Position numbers and translations under genes: made by a program. The notes below the pieces were generated by a model. It did no database searches. It saw only the letters and a program-made list of their open reading frames with translations, and had not been told where the DNA came from. Positions 1 to 4,726 of a stretch of 7,061 nt of DNA are shown piece after piece. Source of the stretch: Georgenia sp. (GTDB taxonomy: Bacteria > Actinomycetota > Actinomycetes > Actinomycetales > Actinomycetaceae); assembly GCA_027322565.1 (NCBI GenBank), contig DAHVRG010000011.1:1-7061 (forward strand), written 5' to 3'. Position 1 is the first letter of the stretch. Each line of letters begins with the position of its first letter.

Positions 1-4
1 GGAA

Positions 5-44
5 TGTCGGACACTGGAGGTGTCGACATCGGGCGGTGTCGACC
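5..44. repeat. Three TGTCG repeats at 16-base spacing
   Basis: TGTCGGACA (5-13), TGTCGACA (21-28) and TGTCGACC (37-44) begin exactly 16 bases apart. The second and third share the 9-mer GGTGTCGAC (19-27 and 35-43). The first is an inverted repeat with a one-base centre and the second is a perfect 8-base palindrome. They lie just upstream of the small gene starting at 66, and a GACACT -10-like box sits between the first two (10-15). This could be a regulator-binding cluster. The true left boundary is unknown because the window starts here. Confidence 0.45.
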
Positions 45-65
45 ACCCGGACGGGAGGCAACCCC

Positions 66-209
66 ATGGGCAGTCAAGGACAGTCGGCAGTGATGCAGAC
101 CAGGGCCTCGGCGCAGTGGCACGACGCGGTGTCGGCCGCGCGCGACCGCGTGCTGGACCGGATCTCGGCACAGCTCGAGCGCGACGACGACACCGAGGAG
201 TACCTGTAG
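66..209 (+). CDS. Small hypothetical protein, 47 aa
   Basis: I do not recognise this gene. It begins at ATG 66, seven bases after a GGGAGG ribosome binding site (53-58), and stops at TAG 207-209. The 47-residue product starts MGSQGQSAVMQTRASAQWHD and ends in a highly acidic tail, DDDTEEYL. The middle, roughly residues 14-40, is alternately basic and acidic (AARDRVLDRISAQLERDDD) and is likely a single amphipathic helix. There is no signal peptide, membrane segment or Cys/His metal site. A second possible start is ATG 93 (38 aa), but it lacks the good ribosome binding site. The gene ends four bases before the 3' end of the convergent tRNA. The strong Shine-Dalgarno and tidy stop support it being real, but its function is unknown and it is short enough to be spurious. 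Confidence 0.5.
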   Translation: MGSQGQSAVMQTRASAQWHDAVSAARDRVLDRISAQLERDDDTEEYL

Positions 210-213
210 CCGG

Positions 214-290
214 TGGTGCCCCAGGCGGGGCTTGAACCCGCGACCGGCGGATTATGAGTCCGCTGCTCTGACCGGCTGAGCTACTGGGGC
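214..290 (-). tRNA. tRNA with anticodon CAU (Met or lysidine-type Ile2)
   Basis: The minus strand folds into a complete cloverleaf of 77 bases. The acceptor stem is GCCCCAG/CTGGGGC, the D-arm contains TAGCTCAGCCGGTCAGAGCA, the anticodon stem is GCGGA/TCCGC around the loop CTCATAA, and the T-arm contains GGGTTCAAGCC. The 3' ACCA is encoded (bases 217 to 214 of the plus strand). The anticodon CAT is at 254-256. The loop lacks the GGG/CCC anticodon stem pairs of an initiator, so it is not tRNA-fMet. It could be elongator tRNA-Met, or tRNA-Ile2 whose C34 is changed to lysidine by TilS to read AUA. The consecutive C4-G69 and C5-G68 acceptor pairs are compatible with Ile2, but sequence alone does not settle this. 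Confidence 0.93.
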
Positions 291-318
291 GCGCGGCCGC
301 AGGGCCGCCCGGCCGGTC

Positions 319-324
319 ATCCTA
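319..324 (-). promoter_or_regulatory. Candidate -10 box for the CAU tRNA
   Basis: On the minus strand TAGGAT fits the actinobacterial TANNNT -10 consensus. Transcription would begin around base 312, about 22 bases before the mature tRNA 5' end at 290. No convincing -35 box is visible. A GC hairpin (arms 293-298 and 303-308) lies in the short leader. Confidence 0.45.
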
Positions 325-338
325 CCGACCCGCTCGGA

Positions 339-344
339 TACGGT
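339..344 (+). promoter_or_regulatory. Candidate -10 box, leaderless start
   Basis: TACGGT fits TANNNT and ends six bases before the GTG start codon at 351, with no Shine-Dalgarno between them. This is the geometry of a leaderless transcript, which is common in actinobacteria, where the first base of the mRNA is the first base of the start codon. Confidence 0.5.
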
Positions 345-350
345 TGCTCC

Positions 351-857
351 GTGCCCATCTTCCGCCGTGCCGTCCGCCTGCCCGACCCCGTCGCCGCCCA
401 CCTGCCTCGTGGGGACCGGCCGCTCGCCGTCGCGCCGATGACCAACGGGTCGTGGGTCGTCGTCGCCCGCGACGCGCTCCTCGTCGTCGGGGAGGACGGC
501 CTGGGGCAGCGCACCGCGTGGCACGAGATCGAGACCGGTGCCTGGGACGGGGACACCCGCACGTTCCGGATCACGTGGGCCGACCGGGAGCGCGCCGAGC
601 AGTCCCTCGTGCTCGACCACGACGACGTCGCCGTCCTCACCGCAGCGCTGCGGGAGCGGGTCCAGGCCTCCGTCGTCCACCACGAGACGATCGAGGTGGG
701 ACGCACCCGGGTGCGCGCCACGGTCCGCCGGCGCGAGGACGGCAGCCTGTACTCGCTCCTCACCGCGTTCGGCCCGCTGCCCGAGGGGGAGGAGGTCGAG
801 CGGGAGCTCGACGACCTCGAGCGCCGGGTCCGGGAGGCGGTCGGTCTCGCGGAGTGA
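351..857 (+). CDS. Conserved-type actinobacterial hypothetical protein, 168 aa
   Basis: I do not recognise a named family. The 168-residue product begins MPIFRRAVRLPDPVAAHLPR and is soluble, with no signal peptide or membrane segments. The first two thirds read as alternating beta-strands, with short hydrophobic stretches such as SWVVVARDALLVV (about residues 34-46), a WHEI turn near 57-60 and a TFRITW strand near 70-75, giving a look reminiscent of a PH-like barrel; this is only an impression. The last third (about 90-168) has helical stretches, including a charged C-terminal helix rich in Glu and Arg (ERELDDLERRVREAVGL) that could mediate oligomerisation. Start choice: GTG 351 is placed right behind a -10-like TACGGT and has no ribosome binding site, so a leaderless mRNA is inferred. 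The gene is flanked by two tRNA genes and is not obviously in an operon. Confidence 0.8.
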   Translation: MPIFRRAVRLPDPVAAHLPRGDRPLAVAPMTNGSWVVVARDALLVVGEDGLGQRTAWHEIETGAWDGDTRTFRITWADRERAEQSLVLDHDDVAVLTAALRERVQASVVHHETIEVGRTRVRATVRRREDGSLYSLLTAFGPLPEGEEVERELDDLERRVREAVGLAE

Positions 858-934
858 CGGCCGGAGGGAGGGATGCGGCCGAAGTCACACCCGGCACCCC
901 CGGCCGCGGGTCCCGGCCGGTCGCGTCATCCTGT

Positions 935-940
935 TAGAGT
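935..940 (+). promoter_or_regulatory. Candidate -10 box for tRNA-Asn
   Basis: TAGAGT matches TANNNT and lies 12 bases before the mature 5' end of tRNA-Asn at 953, so transcription would start only a few bases upstream of the tRNA. No clear -35 hexamer is present. The 95 bases between the preceding stop codon (857) and the tRNA hold nothing else I can name. Confidence 0.5.
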
Positions 941-952
941 GATCCGGCACGA

Positions 953-1025
<73 letters not shown>

Positions 1026-1031
1026 CACACG

Positions 1032-1066
1032 GAAGGCCCGGGGTCGTATCGGCCCGGGCCTTCTTC
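1032..1066. terminator. Hairpin terminator, probably bidirectional
   Basis: A perfect 11-bp stem is formed by GAAGGCCCGGG (1032-1042) and CCCGGGCCTTC (1053-1063) around a 10-base loop, followed by TTCC. It lies between tRNA-Asn (+) and the 3' end of the nuclease-family gene (-), about 39 bases from the latter's stop, so it can serve both convergent units. There is no long T-tract, as is usual in very GC-rich genomes. Confidence 0.85.
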
Positions 1067-1101
1067 CGTCCCCGGGTGGAGTCCGACGACAGGTGCTGGC
1101 C

Positions 1102-2079
1102 TCAGTCCTCCTCGACGACGTCGACGGTGACCGGGGAGTGGTCGGAGTAGCCGTGCTCGTCGAGCGTGCGGCCGCCGATGCCACCGAAGGCGATCGGGTA
1201 CGGGTAGCGACCCTGGGCCACCATCCCGGGCAGCCGGACCACCTCCACCGAGGCCGGGACGACGGAGATCGGTGCGTCCGGCTGCAGCATCGCCCTATTG
1301 ACGAGGATCTGGTCCAGCACGTTGGGCTCGTTGTCGAAGTAGAACGTGCCGGCCCGCTCGCCGAGGACCTCCCAGGTGAGGTTGAGGAGGTAGGGGTTCC
1401 GCCCCGCTCTCACCCGGGCGTCCTGGCGGACGCTCAGGGCGTGCCGCACCAGCGAGACGTCGAAGGGTTCGTCGTTGAAGTCACCCATGACGAGCACCGG
1501 CGTGGAGGCGCCGTGGATGTCACGCACCCGCTCGTGGAAGTAGGCCAGCGTCTCACCCGCGATGGCGCGGTACCCCGCCGACTGCTCCGCTCCGCCACGG
1601 CGGGAGGGCCAGTGGTTGGCGAACAGCACCCAGAGCCGGTCGCGGTGGGTGCGGAAGTTGACCTGGAGGATCTCCCGCGTCGCCGTGCGGCGCATGACGA
1701 CGTGTTGGAAGAGCTCCCCGGCGGTGAAGAGGGCGGGGTCGTAGAGGAAGGCGACGTCGATGCCGCGCTGGTCGGAGGTGTCCGCGTGCACGACGGCGTA
1801 GCTGCGGGCGGGCAGCACGGCGGCCAGCCGGTCAAGGAGCAGGCCGAGCACGCGGGCGTTCTCCACCTCGCACACCCCGAGGAGGTCCGGCCCGGCACCG
1901 TCGCTCATCCCGGAGATCGCGGCGGCGAGCTGCCCGATCTTGGCGTCCCGCCGCGCGCGGGTCCACGTCGCCAGGTCCCGGCCGATGGCCCGCCGGAGCT
2001 TGTCCGAGCGGTCCGGGGCGTCCCGCTCGTCGAAGAGGTTCTCCAGGTTCCACCACGCCACACGGTAGGTCGAGACCAT
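1102..2079 (-). CDS. Endonuclease/exonuclease/phosphatase family protein
   Basis: The 325-residue product belongs to the EEP fold (DNase I, exonuclease III, sphingomyelinase, inositol phosphatase), metal-dependent phosphodiesterases. The visible motifs are in the usual order: WWNLENLF (9-16, metal-site Asn11), GVCEVEN (69-74, with the metal-binding Glu71), RGIDVAFLY (105-113), NHWPSR (155-160), MGDFNDEP (198-205, Asp200 and Asn202), DQILV (256-260) and YSDHSPV (311-317, with the catalytic Asp313-His314). All expected active-site residues are present. There is no signal peptide, so it is probably cytosolic. Substrate cannot be read from sequence; nucleic acid or phosphoester are both possible. 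Start choice: ATG at 2079 is preceded by GAGGAGG with suitable spacing. An upstream in-frame start at 2136 would add 19 residues that do not look like this family. The gene is divergent from the FAD dehydrogenase, with 130 bases between the starts. Confidence 0.92.
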   Translation of the reverse strand: MVSTYRVAWWNLENLFDERDAPDRSDKLRRAIGRDLATWTRARRDAKIGQLAAAISGMSDGAGPDLLGVCEVENARVLGLLLDRLAAVLPARSYAVVHADTSDQRGIDVAFLYDPALFTAGELFQHVVMRRTATREILQVNFRTHRDRLWVLFANHWPSRRGGAEQSAGYRAIAGETLAYFHERVRDIHGASTPVLVMGDFNDEPFDVSLVRHALSVRQDARVRAGRNPYLLNLTWEVLGERAGTFYFDNEPNVLDQILVNRAMLQPDAPISVVPASVEVVRLPGMVAQGRYPYPIAFGGIGGRTLDEHGYSDHSPVTVDVVEED

Positions 2080-2113
2080 CGGGGCCTCCTCGGCCGGCCG
2101 GCTCAGCGGAACG

Positions 2114-2143
2114 AGTGTCCCAGCGGGTCCGACCACCGATCAA
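2114..2143 (-). promoter_or_regulatory. Weak candidate promoter for the EEP gene
   Basis: On the minus strand TTGATC (2138-2143) and GACACT (2114-2119) are separated by 18 bases, giving -35 and -10 boxes each off consensus by one or two bases. Transcription would start near 2107, about 28 bases before the ATG at 2079. A TAGCCT box at 2161-2166 (+) could serve the divergent dehydrogenase, but no -35 partner is clear. Confidence 0.3.
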
Positions 2144-2209
2144 GGGGCGACCACGCCCGTTAGCCTGACCCTGCGGCGGGTGCGTGGGCACCGCGCCGGG
2201 GAGGGACGC

Positions 2210-3862
2210 ATGGACGCAGACGTCATCGTCGTCGGGGCCGGGCTGGCCGGCCTCGTCGCCACGGCGGAGCTCGCCGGTGCCGGCCGCCGCGTCGTCCTCG
2301 TCGACCAGGAGCCGCTCCAGGACCTCGGCGGGCAGGCCTACTGGTCCTTCGGCGGGCTCTTCCTCGTCGACTCGCCGGAGCAGCGTCGGATGGGGGTCCG
2401 CGACTCTCGCGAGCTGGCCTGGCAGGACTGGCAGGGCACCGCCGGGTTCGACCGGCCGCGGGAGGACCGCTGGCCCGAACGCTGGGCGCGGGCCTACGTC
2501 GACTTCGCCGCCGGGGAGAAGCGGGCGTGGCTGCACTCGCTCGGGGTGCGGTTCTTCCCGGTCGTGGGCTGGGCCGAGCGCGGCGGCGCGCTGGCCACCG
2601 GACCGGGCAACTCGGTCCCGCGGTTCCACATCGTCTGGGGTACCGGCCCGGGAGTCGTCGCCCCGTTCGCGCGGCAGGTCCGCGCCGCCGTCGACGCCGG
2701 CCTCGTCCGGCTCGCCCCACGCCACCGCGTCACCCGGCTGACGACGTCGGCCGGTGCCGTCGACGGCGTCGCCGGTGAGGTCCTCGCCCCGGACCGTTCC
2801 CACCGGGGTGTCGCCACGACCCGTGAGGTCGTCGGGGACTTCGCGCTGCAGGCCCAGGCCGTCGTCGTCGCCTCGGGCGGCATCGGCGGCAACGACGAGC
2901 TCGTGCGCCGGTGGTGGCCGGACTCGCTGGGCACGCCGCCGCGGCGGATGCTCACCGGTGTGCCCGCATACGTCGACGGCTCCATGCTCGAGGTCGCGGC
3001 GGCCGCCGGGGCGAGTCTCGTCAACCGGGACCGGATGTGGCACTACACCGAGGGAGTCGAGAACTACGCGCCCATCTGGCCGGGACACGGCATCCGCATC
3101 CTGCCCGGACCCTCCTCGCTGTGGCTGGACGCCACCGGGCGACGGCTGCCGCCGCCGCTCTTCCCCGGCTTCGACACCCTCGCCACGCTGCGCCACCTGC
3201 GCACCACCGGGCGCGACCACAGCTGGTTCGTCCTCACCGAGCGCGTCATCGAGAAGGAGTTCGCCCTCTCCGGCAGCGAGCAGAACCCCGACCTCACCGG
3301 CAGGGACCTGCGCCTCCTCCTCCAGCGGCTGCGGCCCGGGCCGCCCGGGCCGGTCGCCGAGCTCATGCGCCGCGGCCCGGACTTCGTCGTCGCCGACTCC
3401 CTCCCGGAGCTCGTCGCCGGGATGAACCGGATCACCCCCGAGGCCCAGCTCGACGCCGACGCCGTCGCCCGCGAGGTCGACGCCCGTGACCGCGAGCTGA
3501 CGAACGAGTTCACCAAGGACGCCCAGGTGACGGCGCTGCGCCAGGCCCGCACCTACCGCGGGGACCGCCTCATCCGGGTCGCCGCCCCGCACCGGCTGCT
3601 CGACCCCGCCGCCGGGCGGCTCGTCGCGGTCAAGCTCCACGTCCTCACCCGCAAGACGCTCGGCGGGATCGAGACGGACCTCGACGCCCGAGTGCTCGGT
3701 CCTGACGGCGAGCCGCTCCCCGGCCTGTTCGCCGCGGGGGAGGTCGCCGGCTTCGGCGGCGGTGGCATGCACGGCTACCGCTCCCTGGAGGGCACCTTCC
3801 TCGGTGGCTGCCTCTTCTCCGGGCGCCAGGCCGGGCGGGGCGCGATCGCCGCGACCGGCTGA
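2210..3862 (+). CDS. FAD-binding dehydrogenase (KstD/fumarate reductase-like flavoprotein)
   Basis: The 550-residue product is a flavoprotein of the FAD-binding-2 superfamily (succinate dehydrogenase/fumarate reductase flavoprotein and 3-ketosteroid dehydrogenase relatives). The N-terminus [17 protein letters not shown] carries the dinucleotide-binding GxGxxG (9-14), with acidic Asp32 at the end of the second strand for the FAD ribose. A mid-protein ASGGIGGN turn lies at 221-228. The C-terminal FAD-binding part has LGGIETD (484-490), [20 protein letters not shown] (505-524) and a GGC..SGRQAG segment (532-542). Length and motifs match the actinobacterial group usually named simply FAD-binding dehydrogenase; I recall mycobacterial Rv0785 as such a protein. 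The substrate is unknown and steroid activity should not be assumed. Start choice: ATG 2210 follows GGGGAGGG (2198-2205), and the Rossmann strand begins four residues in. It is cytosolic, without a signal peptide. It may be cotranscribed with def, 41 bases downstream. Confidence 0.9.
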   Translation: MDADVIVVGAGLAGLVATAELAGAGRRVVLVDQEPLQDLGGQAYWSFGGLFLVDSPEQRRMGVRDSRELAWQDWQGTAGFDRPREDRWPERWARAYVDFAAGEKRAWLHSLGVRFFPVVGWAERGGALATGPGNSVPRFHIVWGTGPGVVAPFARQVRAAVDAGLVRLAPRHRVTRLTTSAGAVDGVAGEVLAPDRSHRGVATTREVVGDFALQAQAVVVASGGIGGNDELVRRWWPDSLGTPPRRMLTGVPAYVDGSMLEVAAAAGASLVNRDRMWHYTEGVENYAPIWPGHGIRILPGPSSLWLDATGRRLPPPLFPGFDTLATLRHLRTTGRDHSWFVLTERVIEKEFALSGSEQNPDLTGRDLRLLLQRLRPGPPGPVAELMRRGPDFVVADSLPELVAGMNRITPEAQLDADAVAREVDARDRELTNEFTKDAQVTALRQARTYRGDRLIRVAAPHRLLDPAAGRLVAVKLHVLTRKTLGGIETDLDARVLGPDGEPLPGLFAAGEVAGFGGGGMHGYRSLEGTFLGGCLFSGRQAGRGAIAATG

Positions 3863-3866
3863 GGCG

Positions 3867-3896
3867 TTCGGTGCACGGCGCCGGGCGTGGGAAACT
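3867..3896 (+). promoter_or_regulatory. Weak candidate promoter for def
   Basis: TTCGGT (3867-3872) and GAAACT (3891-3896) are 18 bases apart, and the second box ends seven bases before the def start codon at 3904. There is no clean Shine-Dalgarno upstream of that ATG, so a leaderless def transcript is possible. Read-through from the dehydrogenase is the alternative. Confidence 0.3.
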
Positions 3897-3903
3897 GTGC
3901 GCC

Positions 3904-4392
3904 ATGGCTATGCGAGACATCCGCGTCGTGGGCGACCCGGTCCTGCGCACCCCGTGCGAACCCATCACGGAGATCGACGACCGCGTCAAGGCGCTGGTCG
4001 AGGACCTGCTCGAGACGGTCGACCACGAGGGCCGCGCCGGCCTGGCCGCGAACCAGATCGGGGTGAGCCTGCGGGCGTTCTCGTGGAACATCGAGGACGA
4101 CATCGGCTACGTCCTCAACCCGCGTCTCGTCGAGGTCTCCGAGGACGAGTACCAGGACGGCGACGAGGGCTGCCTGTCCGTCCCCGGCCTGTGGTTCCCC
4201 ACCGAGCGGGCCTGGTACGCCCGGGTCGAGGGCATCGACCTCGACGGCAAGCAGGTTGTCGTCGAGGGGGAGGAGCTCATGGCCCGCTGCCTGCAGCACG
4301 AGATGGATCACCTCGAGGGCATGCTCTACATCGACCGTCTCGACCGGGCGGAGCGGAAGAAGGCGATGAAGGCCATCCGCGAGATGATCTAG
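3904..4392 (+). CDS. def: Peptide deformylase
   Basis: This enzyme removes the formyl group from the N-terminal formylmethionine of new proteins at the ribosome exit, before methionine aminopeptidase acts. The 162-residue product has all three family motifs: GLAANQIG (46-53; Gln51 in the oxyanion site), EGCLS (88-92; metal ligand Cys90) and QHEMDHLEG (131-139; metal ligands His132 and His136, catalytic Glu133). In motif 1 the first Gly of the usual GxGxAAxQ is Arg44, giving RAGLAANQ. This is a variation rather than a lost catalytic residue. Start choice: ATG 3904 gives [15 protein letters not shown], the normal N-terminus of the family; the further upstream ATG at 3871 would add 11 residues with no similarity. 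No fmt is adjacent, so this is a stand-alone def, and actinobacteria often carry more than one. Confidence 0.96.
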   Translation: MAMRDIRVVGDPVLRTPCEPITEIDDRVKALVEDLLETVDHEGRAGLAANQIGVSLRAFSWNIEDDIGYVLNPRLVEVSEDEYQDGDEGCLSVPGLWFPTERAWYARVEGIDLDGKQVVVEGEELMARCLQHEMDHLEGMLYIDRLDRAERKKAMKAIREMI

Positions 4393-4402
4393 GTCACGTC
4401 CT

Positions 4403-4426
4403 GTCGCGCCGGACGCCCGGCTCGAC
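4403..4426 (+). terminator. Imperfect hairpin after def, possible terminator
   Basis: GTCGCGCCGG (4403-4412) can pair with CCGGCTCGAC (4417-4426) around a 4-base loop as 4 + 5 base pairs with one mismatch. It ends immediately before the -10-like TACTGT, so it may end def transcription or simply overlap the next promoter. No T-tract follows. Confidence 0.3.
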
Positions 4427-4432
4427 TACTGT
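4427..4432 (+). promoter_or_regulatory. Candidate -10 box for leader peptide and symporter
   Basis: TACTGT fits TANNNT. Transcription would begin near 4439, giving about 40 bases before the leader ORF start at 4480. The -35 region is poor: TGTCGC at 4402-4407 is 19 bases away. Confidence 0.45.
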
Positions 4433-4479
4433 GGCGGCTGGCTCGCGAACCGTGCGGGCCCTCACCTCGAGGAGCGTCT

Positions 4480-4560
4480 GTGCTCAACGCCTGGAACCTC
4501 ACCGCGCGCTACGACTGCGACCTGCGTCGGCAGGCCAGCGCGCTGTGTTGTCGTTCCTGA
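4480..4560 (+). CDS. Cys-rich leader peptide, putative attenuator
   Basis: This 26-codon ORF starts at GTG 4480, five bases after GAGGAG (4469-4474), and stops at TGA 4558-4560. The peptide begins MLNAWNLTARYDCDL and ends RRQASALCCRS, with three cysteines (13, 23, 24), two in tandem TGT codons (4546-4551) just before the stop. It resembles a widespread kind of actinobacterial leader peptide with the pattern LT-R-x3-DL-x-R-x2-SALC, found ahead of sulfur-metabolism genes. In mycobacteria, polycysteine short ORFs act as cysteine-responsive attenuators: ribosomes stall at Cys codons when charged tRNA-Cys is scarce, and downstream expression rises. Here the downstream gene is a symporter 166 bases away. 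The product is probably a regulatory by-product with no function of its own. The role is inferred from composition, position and family resemblance. Confidence 0.75.
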   Translation: MLNAWNLTARYDCDLRRQASALCCRS

Positions 4561-4726
4561 GCACGCGGGACCAGCGGACCGCCCGCTGACCCACGGACGT
4601 CCCCGGCACCGTCGCCGGACCTGAGCTGCGCCGCGCGCGCTCGACCGACCTCGTCCGTCCTCCCGCGACCCCGTGTGCGTCGGCGTGCCCGCGCACCTCC
4701 ATGTCGCCCTGTCGTGAAAGGCCACC
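4521..4726 (+). promoter_or_regulatory. Structured leader between Cys ORF and symporter
   Basis: The leader contains several potential RNA stems: CCTGC/GCAGG (4521-4525, 4530-4534) inside the ORF; CAGCGG/CCGCTG (4572-4577, 4583-4588); CCGGC/GCCGG (4603-4607, 4614-4618); and GTGTGCG/CGCGCAC (4673-4679, 4690-4696, one G-U pair). AGCGCGC (4537-4543), just before the two Cys codons, can also pair with GCGCGCT (4635-4641). A ribosome paused on the Cys codons would cover the first of these arms. No T-tract follows any stem, so either a weak or Rho-dependent terminator, or control at translation, is possible. The symporter Shine-Dalgarno is GAAAGG (4716-4721). Apart from this and the leader ORF, I see no other gene in 4393-4726. 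Confidence 0.4.

Noticed and set aside
118..157. Imperfect hairpin within the small gene that could terminate the minus-strand tRNA transcript
   Set aside because: The stem (GCACG..GCGGT with ACCGCGTGC) has a two-base bulge and no T-tract, and lies in coding DNA of very high GC content; chance pairing is likely.
1093..2163. Plus-strand open frame (356 codons) opposite the EEP-family gene
   Set aside because: The product has no motif and overlaps the convergent terminator region. The minus strand carries the full EEP motif set.
1832..3772. Long minus-strand open frame (646 codons) opposite the FAD dehydrogenase
   Set aside because: It is a GC-driven shadow: the product is low-complexity (Gly, Arg, Pro, Asp rich) with no motif, and the plus-strand frame has a complete flavoprotein with all FAD motifs.
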